Assembly: GCF_035961655.1 (NCBI RefSeq)
Contig: NZ_CP108393.1
Location: 2,525,501 to 2,589,500 of the forward strand
DNA: 64,000 nucleotides
Origin: Streptomyces sp. NBC_01317
GTDB lineage: Bacteria > Actinomycetota > Actinomycetes > Streptomycetales > Streptomycetaceae
Direction: 5' to 3'
A program made the translations under genes and the position numbers. Below, piece by piece: positions 56,734 to 64,000 of this stretch (position 1 is the stretch's first letter; every line of letters begins with the position of its first letter). Below the pieces are notes generated by a model. That model was not told the DNA's origin. It saw only the letters and a program-made list of their open reading frames with translations, and did no database searches.

Positions 56734-58044
56734 CTACTTCGTCCACTCCGCCCAGGACATGTTCCAGCCGTTGAGGCCGTTGTCCGGGGCGATCTGCTTG
56801 TCCTTCGAGTTCTTGACGATCACCACGTCGCCGATGATCGACTGCTCGAAGAACCACGCGGACGGGGTGCCGTTCTTGCCGCCGCCCCTGACGTCCCGCA
56901 GCCCCACGCAGCCGTGGCTGACGTTGGCGGAGCCGAACGTCCCCGAGGACGCCCAGTAGTTGCCGTGCACGAAGGTGCCGGAGGTGGAGAGCCGGATCGC
57001 GTGCGGCACGTCCTTGATGTCGTACTCGCCGCCGAAACCGACGGTCGCGCCGTTCATCCGCGTGACCTCGTACTTCTCACTCATCACCATCTGGCCGTTG
57101 TACGTGGTGGTCGACGGCGCGCCCGCGGTGATCGGGATGTTCTTGATCTGCTTGCCGTCCCGCACGACCTTCATCGTGTGGGCGCTCGCGTCGACCGTCG
57201 AGACCTGGCTGCGGCCGATGGTGAACGAGAACGACTTGGCCTGCTCGCCGTAGACCCCGGGGCGTCCCTCGACCCCGTCGAGGTTGAGCTCGACGGTCAC
57301 CTTCGTGCCCGCGGCCCAGTACTTCTCAGGCCGGAAGTCCAGCCGGTCGTTGCCGAACCAGTGACCCTCGACCGGTACGGACGGCTCCGCCGTCACCGTG
57401 ATGGCCTTCTCCACGGCGTCGGGCTCGGTGATGCCCCGGGAGAAGTTGATCGACACCGGCATGCCGACGCCGACGGTCGAACCGTTCTCCGGCGTGTACT
57501 GGCCGATGAAGGTGTTCTGCGGCACGAGCGTCGTGAAGGTGGTGTCCTTGGCGGACTCCCGGCCGTCGGCGTCCTTGGCTATCGCGTGCACCTTGTACTT
57601 GGTCGAGCCGGCGAGGTGCTGGGTCGGTTCCCAGTCGGCGCCGTCGGCGGTCAGCTTGCCCTCGACCTCGTTGCCCTTGTCGTCCTTGACGGTGACCGAG
57701 GTCAACTTGCCCCGGTCGGCGGAGACCTTGAGGACCCCCGTGGTCGCGACCGCCTTGGAGCCGTCCTTCGGCGCGACCGTCACGACCGCGACGGACGCCG
57801 CGTTCTCCACCGAGGCCGCACCCTTGCCGCCGCCCTTGCCGGCGGAGGCACCCTTGTCGGAGCCGTCGTCCCCGCCCCCGCACGCGGTGACCACCAGGAG
57901 CACTCCTCCCAGCGCCAGCGCCAGCAGTCCGCGCTTCCCGCGCCCCCGCCGTCCGTCCGGTCGCCGGCCCCGCGGACCGCGGACCGGTCCCGCCGATGTC
58001 CCCGGTATCCCTGAAGTCCCCGATATCGGCAAGCCGTTCACCAT
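56734..58044 (-). CDS. L,D-transpeptidase lipoprotein (Ig-like/YkuD), copy 2
   Basis: A 436-residue LdtMt2-like enzyme forming 3-3 cross-links in peptidoglycan. After a basic region comes the lipobox LLVVTAC, a Gly/Lys linker, two Ig-like domains (VTVAPKDGSKAVA; STVGVGMPVSINFSRG, HWFGNDRLDFRP) and the YkuD domain with FVHGNYW, the catalytic ANVSHGCVGLRDV and a C-terminal SWAEWTK. The ATG at 58044 follows GAGGGGAG. The next gene upstream is a close paralogue. Confidence 0.95.
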   Translation of the reverse strand: MVNGLPISGTSGIPGTSAGPVRGPRGRRPDGRRGRGKRGLLALALGGVLLVVTACGGGDDGSDKGASAGKGGGKGAASVENAASVAVVTVAPKDGSKAVATTGVLKVSADRGKLTSVTVKDDKGNEVEGKLTADGADWEPTQHLAGSTKYKVHAIAKDADGRESAKDTTFTTLVPQNTFIGQYTPENGSTVGVGMPVSINFSRGITEPDAVEKAITVTAEPSVPVEGHWFGNDRLDFRPEKYWAAGTKVTVELNLDGVEGRPGVYGEQAKSFSFTIGRSQVSTVDASAHTMKVVRDGKQIKNIPITAGAPSTTTYNGQMVMSEKYEVTRMNGATVGFGGEYDIKDVPHAIRLSTSGTFVHGNYWASSGTFGSANVSHGCVGLRDVRGGGKNGTPSAWFFEQSIIGDVVIVKNSKDKQIAPDNGLNGWNMSWAEWTK

Positions 58045-58185
58045 GGTCGTCTCCCCTCGCACGGCCTGGCCCCGCCACGGCCCGCACTCTCGCGCGCCGA
58101 TTGCCCGCGCCCAGCGTCAGACAATCACATCGCAAGCATGGGGAAGATCTCGTGATTGTCACCGTTCCGTCCCAACGGGTGCAGG

Positions 58186-59406
58186 TCAGCGGAGTGCGGA
58201 GCCCTTCCTCCACTCCGTCCAGTCCATGTTCCAGCCGCCAAGTCCGTTGTCGGGAGCCACGATCCGGTCACGTGAGTGGACGACCTCCACGACGTCACCG
58301 ATCAGGGTCCGGTCGAAGAACCACCCCGCCGGGGTCTCCTCGCCGCCGCCCTTGACGTCCAGCAGCCCGACACACCCGTGGCTGACGTTGGCGGAGCCGA
58401 ACGTGGCAGGCGCGGCCCAGTAGTTGCCGTGCAGGAAGGTGCCCGAGGTCGTGAGCCGGATCGCGTGCGGCACGTCCTTGATGTCGTACTCCCCGCCGAA
58501 ACCGACCGTCCTGCCGTCCATGCGGGTGACGTCGTGCAGCTCCGTGACGACCATCTTCCCGTTGTACGTGGGGGTCTTGGCGGCGCCCGCCGTGATCGGC
58601 AGGGTCGAGAGCAGCTCGCCGTCCCGCCGTACCTCCATCGTGTGTTTCTCCGCGTCCACCAGGGAGATCTGCGAGCGGCCCACGGTGAAGCCGGTCGTCC
58701 GCTCCTGGATGCCGAGGACACCCGGGGCGCCCTCGACGTCCCGCAGCCGCACCGCGACGGTGACCTCGGTGCCCGGGGCCCAGTACTCCCGTGGCCGGAA
58801 GTCGAGCCGCTCGTCGCCGAACCAGTGGCCGACGACCTCCACCGGCGGGTCGGCGGTGACCTCGATGGCCCGCTCGACGGCCGCGCGGTCCCGGATCGCC
58901 CGGTTGAAGTCGAACGAGACGATCATCCCGGCGCCGACGGTGGAGCGGTTCTCGGGCGAGAAGTAGCCGATGAAACGGTCCTGGGGAACGGCCGTCGTGA
59001 AGGTGCTGTGCCGGGCGGAGCGCCGCCCCGCGCCGTCCACGGCGACCGCGTCGACGCTGTACTTGGCCGAGGGCGCGACCCGCGCGCCGCTTCCCGGGCG
59101 CCAGGTCCGGCCGTCCGGGGAGATACGGCCCGGCAGCTCGGTGCGCCGCGCGTCCTCGACCCGCGCCACCGTGACGCGCTCGATACGGCCGTCCGGCACC
59201 CTCACCTCGATCCGCCCGGACACCCGGACGGACTTCGCGCCGTCCTCGGGGGTGATCCGGATCGTGTCGCCCGGGGCCCCCGACTTCCCTTCGGGCAGGC
59301 TTCCGCCACTGGTGCATCCCACGAGGCCGGCCAGGGCCGCCACCAGTCCTGCTCCTGCCAGAGCGACGGCCGTGCCGGTCCCTGCCCGCTTCAGTACGTG
59401 TCTCAC
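58186..59406 (-). CDS. L,D-transpeptidase lipoprotein (Ig-like/YkuD), copy 3
   Basis: A 406-residue paralogue of copy 2 with the same order: lipobox LAGLVGC, two Ig-like domains (IRITPEDGAKSVR; STVGAGMIVSFDFNRA), YkuD with FLHGNYWAAPATFG and ANVSHGCVGLLDV, and the ending WTEWRKGSALR. The GTG at 59406 is used, with a GTG at 59424 as alternative. The frame can be extended far upstream on the minus strand (to 63612), but that is antisense to glgX and the ABC gene and not real. Confidence 0.93.
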   Translation of the reverse strand: MRHVLKRAGTGTAVALAGAGLVAALAGLVGCTSGGSLPEGKSGAPGDTIRITPEDGAKSVRVSGRIEVRVPDGRIERVTVARVEDARRTELPGRISPDGRTWRPGSGARVAPSAKYSVDAVAVDGAGRRSARHSTFTTAVPQDRFIGYFSPENRSTVGAGMIVSFDFNRAIRDRAAVERAIEVTADPPVEVVGHWFGDERLDFRPREYWAPGTEVTVAVRLRDVEGAPGVLGIQERTTGFTVGRSQISLVDAEKHTMEVRRDGELLSTLPITAGAAKTPTYNGKMVVTELHDVTRMDGRTVGFGGEYDIKDVPHAIRLTTSGTFLHGNYWAAPATFGSANVSHGCVGLLDVKGGGEETPAGWFFDRTLIGDVVEVVHSRDRIVAPDNGLGGWNMDWTEWRKGSALR

Positions 59407-59556
59407 GTCCCGCCCAACGACCACCCCCCTCCGGGGGAAACGTGAGGGCGGGGTCTCATGAGGGAAGAACAGAGGGAGGACCACGCGAGGAGAGCCACGG
59501 CCGGGACGCCGTGCGCACCGATCCGCGAGGCCGACGAGCCGCGGGAGGCCGGTCAG

Positions 59557-61821
59557 GTGACGAGCGCAGCCGAGCAGGAGGCAGTGCGGGAATCGGTGCG
59601 GGAGAGGGGGAGAGCGGAGACCGGCATACGCCGCCTGGACGTGTGGCCCGGGGCGGCCACCCCGCTCGGGGCGCGCTACCGCGTCGGGCCCGACGGCGTC
59701 GCGGGCACCAACTTCGCGCTCTGGGCCGGGGGCGCCGAGGCCGTCGAGGTGTGCCTCTTCGACGACGGCCCGCGCGGTCCCGGGACGATCGAGACCCGGC
59801 TGCCGCTGACCGAGCTGACCCATGAGATCTGGCACGGCTTCGTGCCCGGCGTCCGCCCTGGCCAGCGGTACGGCTTCCGGGTCCACGGCCGCTGGGACCC
59901 CTGGACCGGCGCCCGCTGGAACCCGGCGAAGCTGCTGCTCGACCCGTACGCCCGCGCGGTCGACGGCGACTTCCGGCTGCCGCCCGAGGTCTACGGCCAT
60001 GTGCGCGACTGGCCGCAGCGGCAGGTCGCCGACACCGTCCGCGACGAGCGCGACTCCGCCCCGTACGTCCCCAAGGGCGTGGTGGTCCACGACGACGCGC
60101 CCGACGACGAGTGGGCCGACGACCGCCGCCCGAAGACCCCCTGGGCCGACTCCGTCATCTACGAACTGCACGTGAAGGGCTTCACCAAGCTCCACCCCGG
60201 CATCCCGGAGGAGCTGCGCGGCACGTACGCGGGCCTGGCCCATCCCGCCGCGATCGACCACCTCCAGCGGCTCGGCGTGACCGCCGTCGAGCTGCTCCCG
60301 GTGCACCAGTTCGCCCATGAGGACCACCTGTTGCGCCGGGGCCTGCACAACTACTGGGGCTACAACTCGATCGGCTACTTCGCCCCGCACGCGGGGTACG
60401 CGGCGGGCGGCACCCGGGGCCAGCAGGTCGAGGAGTTCAAGGAAATGGTCCGCGCCCTGCACGCGGCGGGCATCGAGGTCATCCTGGACGTGGTCTACAA
60501 CCACACCGCCGAGGCCGGCGAGCAGGGCCCGACCCTCTCCCTGCGGGGCATCGACAACCGCGGCTACTACCGCCTCCAGTCCGACCCCCGCGCCTACACG
60601 GACTACACGGGCTGCGGCAACACCCTCCACGTCGTCCAGCCGCACGTCCTGCGCCTGATCACCGACTCGCTGCGCTACTGGGTCACGGAGATGGGCGTCG
60701 ACGGCTTCCGCTTCGACCTGGCGGCGGCCCTGGCCCGCTCCATGCACGACGTCGACATGCTGTCGCCGTTCCTCGCGGTGATCGCCCAGGACCCGGTGCT
60801 GCGCCGGGTGAAGCTGATCGCGGAGCCGTGGGACGTCGGCAACGGCGGCTACCAGGTGGGGGCCTTCCCGCCGCTGTGGACGGAGTGGAACGACCGGTAC
60901 CGCGACGCCGTACGGGACTTCTGGCGCGGCGCGCTGCCCGACGTGAGGGATCTCGGCTACCGGCTGTCCGGGTCCAGCGACCTGTACGCGTGGGGCGGCC
61001 GGCGGCCGTACGCCTCCGTCAACTTCATCACCGCCCACGACGGCTTCACCCTGCGCGACCTGGTGTCGTACGAGCACAAGCGCAACGAGGCGAACGGCGA
61101 GGACAACCGGGACGGGACGAACGACAACCGCTCCTGGAACTGCGGGGTGGAGGGCGAGAGCGACGACCCGGCCGTCAACACCCTCCGGCGGCGCCAGCTG
61201 CGCAACCTGCTCACCACGCTGCTGGTGTCGACGGGTGTGCCGATGCTGGTCGCGGGCGACGAGATGGGCCGTACGCAAGGGGGCAGCAACAACGCCTACT
61301 GCCAGGACAACGCGGTCAGCTGGCTCGACTGGTCGCTGCTGGACCAGCCGGGCGCGCACGGCCTGTACCGGCTGACGCGCCGCCTGCTGGCGCTGCGGCA
61401 CGCGCATCCCGTCCTGCGCCGCCGAGCCTTCTTCTCCGGCCGGCCGCAGGCGCCCGACGGGCTGGCGGACCTCGCGTGGTTCACCCCGCGCGGTACGGAG
61501 ATGACGGACGACGACTGGTACGCGCCGGCCTCGACGCTCGGGCTCTTCCTCTCCGGGCGGGACATCCCGGGGCGGGACGCGCGGGGCGAGAAGATCACGG
61601 ACGACAGCTTCCTCACGGTCCTGCACGCGGGTCCGGAGCCGGTGGAGTTCGTCCTGCCGGGCCCGCCGTGGGCGGAGGCGTACGAACTGGTCGTGGACAC
61701 CTCGCTGGAGGAGCAGACGGAGGAGCCGGGCACGGTCCACGAGGGAGGGGCGGGTGTGACGCTGCCGGGGAGGTCGGTGCTGCTGTTCCGGGTGCGGGCG
61801 GAGCCGGGTGCCACCGGGTGA
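59557..61821 (+). CDS. glgX: Glycogen debranching enzyme GlgX
   Basis: A 754-residue GH13 isoamylase-type enzyme that cuts alpha-1,6 branches of glycogen. An N-terminal CBM48-like domain (ARYRVGPDGVAGTNFALW) precedes the barrel, with VILDVVYNHTAE, the nucleophile DGFRFDLAAAL, the acid glutamate LIAEPWDVG and the stabilising AHDGFTLRDL. The GTG at 59557 is eight bases after GGGAGG and is chosen over an ATG at 59458, which would add 33 residues with no domain. It is divergent from the L,D-transpeptidase gene. Confidence 0.95.
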   Translation: MTSAAEQEAVRESVRERGRAETGIRRLDVWPGAATPLGARYRVGPDGVAGTNFALWAGGAEAVEVCLFDDGPRGPGTIETRLPLTELTHEIWHGFVPGVRPGQRYGFRVHGRWDPWTGARWNPAKLLLDPYARAVDGDFRLPPEVYGHVRDWPQRQVADTVRDERDSAPYVPKGVVVHDDAPDDEWADDRRPKTPWADSVIYELHVKGFTKLHPGIPEELRGTYAGLAHPAAIDHLQRLGVTAVELLPVHQFAHEDHLLRRGLHNYWGYNSIGYFAPHAGYAAGGTRGQQVEEFKEMVRALHAAGIEVILDVVYNHTAEAGEQGPTLSLRGIDNRGYYRLQSDPRAYTDYTGCGNTLHVVQPHVLRLITDSLRYWVTEMGVDGFRFDLAAALARSMHDVDMLSPFLAVIAQDPVLRRVKLIAEPWDVGNGGYQVGAFPPLWTEWNDRYRDAVRDFWRGALPDVRDLGYRLSGSSDLYAWGGRRPYASVNFITAHDGFTLRDLVSYEHKRNEANGEDNRDGTNDNRSWNCGVEGESDDPAVNTLRRRQLRNLLTTLLVSTGVPMLVAGDEMGRTQGGSNNAYCQDNAVSWLDWSLLDQPGAHGLYRLTRRLLALRHAHPVLRRRAFFSGRPQAPDGLADLAWFTPRGTEMTDDDWYAPASTLGLFLSGRDIPGRDARGEKITDDSFLTVLHAGPEPVEFVLPGPPWAEAYELVVDTSLEEQTEEPGTVHEGGAGVTLPGRSVLLFRVRAEPGATG

Positions 61822-61893
61822 GGGCCCCGGCGGAGCCGGGTGTCGGGAAAACCACATGAGCGATGTCAGTGGTGAACCGTAGGCTCGCCCCTG

Positions 61894-63774
61894 ATGCCCG
61901 AAAAACATGCAGCCACCAAGGAACGGTCCACCGCGCAGTCCCTGCTGCGACTGTGGCCCTACGTGCGACCCGTACGCCACCGCCTCGCAGGTGCGGCTTT
62001 TGTCGCGATCGTCGCGTCCTGCCTCGGCCTGGTCTTCCCCCTGATCCTCAAGTGGATGGTGGACGGCCCGGTCACCGACCGGGACACCGGCGGCATCTGG
62101 CGGGGAGCGCTGTACCTGCTGCTCCTGGGGATCGCCGAGGCGGTGCTGTTCGGGTTCCGGCGGTGGCTGGTGGCGCGCCCGCTGGCCGGGGTCGAGGCGT
62201 CGATGCGCGCCGACCTCTACCGGCACCTGCAACGGCTCCCGGTCGCCTTCCACGACCGCTGGCCGTCGGGGCAGCTGCTCTCGCGCGGTACGACGGACCT
62301 GATGCTGCTGCGGATGTTCTTCGCGTTCCCGCTCACGTTCCTGTTGGTCAACGCGGTCACGATCCTGGCCGGCTTTGTGATCCTGCTCATGCAGGAGTGG
62401 TCGCTCGGGCTGGTGCTGCTCGCTCCCGTCGTGCCGCTGGTCGTCCTCTGCTCGCTCTTCGAGTCGCGGTACACCGCGGTCGCCCGGCAGGCGCAGGACC
62501 AGGTCGGGGATCTGACGACGGTGGTCGAGGAGGGTGTGCTCGGCATCCGGATCATCAAGGGCTTCGGCCGGCATCGCAGCCAGTCCCGCGCCTTTCACGC
62601 GCTCGCCGGGACGCTGCGGACCACCGAGCTGGCCAAGGCCCGGCTGCTGGCGGCCATCTGGGCGCTGATCATGACGCTCCCGGAGCTGGCCATCGGCGCG
62701 GCGCTGGTGCTGGGCACGATCCAGGTGGCGGACGGTGACCTGTCGGCGGGCACGCTGGTGGCGTTCCTGTCGACGGCGCTGGCGCTGCGGTGGCCGGTGG
62801 AGTCGCTGGGGTTCCTGCTGGCGATGAGCCAGGAGTCGGCGACGGCGACCGAGCGATTCTTCGAGGTGATGGACGTACCGGAAGAGGTCGAGGACGACGC
62901 CGACGCGGCGGGTACGGGGAGCGCGGCGCCGGAGGGCGCGGGCGGGCTGCGGTTCGAGGGGGTGTCGTTCCGCTATCCGGACGCCGAGGCGGACTCCGTG
63001 CCCGTACTGGACCGGATCGACCTGCACATCAGGCCGGGCGAGACGATGGCGCTGGTCGGGGCGACCGGTTCCGGCAAGACGACGCTGACCGCGCTGGTCC
63101 CCCGGCTGCACGAGGTGACGGCGGGGCGGATCACGCTCGACGGCCAGGACGTCGGGCTGATGCCGCGCGCACGGCTGCGGGAGCTGGTGTCGGTGGCGTT
63201 CGAGGAGCCGACGCTGTTCTCGGCGAGTGTCGGGGAGAACGTGCTGATGGGCGCGGAGGGCGCGGGCGAGGAGGCCCTGGGGCGGGCGCTGGACGTGGCC
63301 CAGGCCGGGTTCGTGAAGGATCTGCCGGAGGGTACGGCGACCCAGGTCGGCGAGCAGGGTCACAGCCTCTCGGGGGGCCAGCGCCAACGGCTCGCGCTGG
63401 CGCGGGCGGTGGTGGGACGGCCGCGCTTCCTGGTGCTGGACGATCCGCTCTCGGCGCTGGACGTGCACACGGAGGCGCTGGTGGAGGCTGCCCTGCGGCG
63501 GGTGCTGCGGGAGACCACCGCGCTGGTGGTGGCGCACCGGCCTTCGACGGTGCTGCTGGCGGACCGGGTGGCGCTGATCTCGGGGGGCCGGATCACGGCG
63601 GTCGGCACGCATCAGGAGCTGCTGCGGAGCAGTGAGGAGTACGCGTGGCTGATGTCGGGCGCGAGCGCGGGAGCGGGGGCCGCCGAAGCGCTGGAGGCTG
63701 CACAGGCCGCCGAGGTTGTCGAGGCCGCTGAGGCCATGGAGGCTGTTGAGGCCGCGGAGGAGAACGCCCGATGA
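61894..63774 (+). CDS. ABC exporter half-transporter, probable degenerate-site subunit
   Basis: A 626-residue half-transporter with six helices (about 20-320) and a nucleotide-binding domain (about 350-585): Walker A GATGSGKTT, signature HSLSGGQRQRLALARA, Walker B FLVLDDPLSALD and H-loop VVAHRPSTV. The residue after the Walker B aspartate is Asp, not the usual catalytic Glu, as in the weak site of heterodimeric exporters. The C-terminus is an Ala/Glu-rich tail with AAEAMEAVEAAE repeats. Its stop overlaps the next start (ATGA), and that gene is probably its partner. Substrate unknown. Confidence 0.92.
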   Translation: MPEKHAATKERSTAQSLLRLWPYVRPVRHRLAGAAFVAIVASCLGLVFPLILKWMVDGPVTDRDTGGIWRGALYLLLLGIAEAVLFGFRRWLVARPLAGVEASMRADLYRHLQRLPVAFHDRWPSGQLLSRGTTDLMLLRMFFAFPLTFLLVNAVTILAGFVILLMQEWSLGLVLLAPVVPLVVLCSLFESRYTAVARQAQDQVGDLTTVVEEGVLGIRIIKGFGRHRSQSRAFHALAGTLRTTELAKARLLAAIWALIMTLPELAIGAALVLGTIQVADGDLSAGTLVAFLSTALALRWPVESLGFLLAMSQESATATERFFEVMDVPEEVEDDADAAGTGSAAPEGAGGLRFEGVSFRYPDAEADSVPVLDRIDLHIRPGETMALVGATGSGKTTLTALVPRLHEVTAGRITLDGQDVGLMPRARLRELVSVAFEEPTLFSASVGENVLMGAEGAGEEALGRALDVAQAGFVKDLPEGTATQVGEQGHSLSGGQRQRLALARAVVGRPRFLVLDDPLSALDVHTEALVEAALRRVLRETTALVVAHRPSTVLLADRVALISGGRITAVGTHQELLRSSEEYAWLMSGASAGAGAAEALEAAQAAEVVEAAEAMEAVEAAEENAR

Positions 63775-64000
63775 GTACGTCCACCTCGACCGGTACGGAC
63801 ACGGGCGGCGGGCAGCCCGCGGACGGCACCGCCACTGCCGTCACCGCCGCCGCGCCCTCCCTCACGAAGGCTCCGTCGTCCGGCGACCCCTTCGACCGTG
63901 ACGCCCTGCCCGCTCCCCCGCGCGCCACCGGCACCCTGCTGCGCTCGCTGCTGCGCGCCCACCGCCCCCGGGTGATCGTGGCCACGCTGCTCCTGCTGCT
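63771..64000 (+). CDS. Second ABC exporter subunit, N-terminal part only
   Basis: The first 76 codons of a gene that runs off the right edge. The product starts MSTSTSTGTDTGGG, a Thr/Ala-rich leader, then TGTLLRSLLRAHRPRVIVAT and LLLLL, which looks like the elbow and first helix of an ABC exporter. It overlaps the previous half-transporter gene by 4 nt, so a heterodimer is likely. Confidence 0.75.
   Translation, partial: MSTSTSTGTDTGGGQPADGTATAVTAAAPSLTKAPSSGDPFDRDALPAPPRATGTLLRSLLRAHRPRVIVATLLLL

Noticed and set aside
58186..63612. A 1,808-codon open frame on the minus strand
   Set aside because: Only its last 406 codons are the L,D-transpeptidase. The rest is antisense to glgX and the ABC exporter, which have clear domains, and reads as Arg/Pro-rich low-complexity sequence.

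Overview
The window is a high-GC actinobacterial chromosome segment, almost certainly Streptomyces. The evidence is third-position GC bias, frequent GTG starts, 4-nt ATGA/GTGA overlaps, and gene content such as an RmdB-like c-di-GMP protein, sseB pairs, a ScARP/Scabin-type ADP-ribosyltransferase and a class F sortase. From memory the core gene order resembles the S. coelicolor SCO5495 to about SCO5450 region; no search could be run.

Layout. 1-11.3 kb: housekeeping genes (rmdB 5' part, ligA, a MetE-like protein, SDR, LOG-family protein, DUF427, hydrolase, acetamidase, mnmA, cell-wall amidase, cysteine desulfurase). The cysteine desulfurase and MnmA are both tRNA-thiolation proteins and sit close together. 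11.36-11.93 kb is a nested, imperfect inverted repeat without credible genes. 12-19 kb holds a TRIC-like channel and a five-gene oligopeptide ABC transporter operon, with a strong hairpin after the binding-protein gene. 19.4-26.9 kb is a glycine/serine block: two SseB paralogues and a P-loop protein on one strand, then a glycine riboswitch, gcvT, gcvH, glyA and sdaA on the other.

26,864-42,243 is a genomic island of about 15.3 kb inserted at the 3' end of sdaA. It is bounded by perfect 67-bp direct repeats. The repeat encodes the last 22 residues of SdaA and also, in frame, the last 22 residues of the island's tyrosine integrase, and it stops at the first base of both stop codons. 11-bp repeats (consensus GAAAGTCCCTG) lie inside both ends and look like integrase arm sites. 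Cargo includes a 2,090-residue secreted RHS-repeat protein with a small basic toxin-like tip, a small downstream gene that is a candidate immunity gene, and a secreted glycoside-hydrolase-like protein. The island is eroded by insertion sequences: an IS with TTA duplications that appears to carry a passenger gene, an IS5-family element read through a frameshift, a transposase fragment, and an IS1380-family element that has removed the original 5' end of the integrase gene. A 45-bp tRNA-Thr 3' fragment with its terminator suggests an earlier integration history.

42.3-64 kb returns to core genome: a doubled SnoaL-like protein, a membrane protein, a SpoIIE-type phosphatase, a GT39/GT2 membrane glycosylation pair, a DUF574 methyltransferase, class F sortase with a putative anchored partner, three L,D-transpeptidase lipoproteins, aquaporin, an EF-hand protein, a ScARP-like ADP-ribosyltransferase, an RsbW-like ATPase, enoyl-CoA hydratase, glgX and a heterodimeric ABC exporter whose second gene runs off the end. 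Cell-envelope functions dominate this part.
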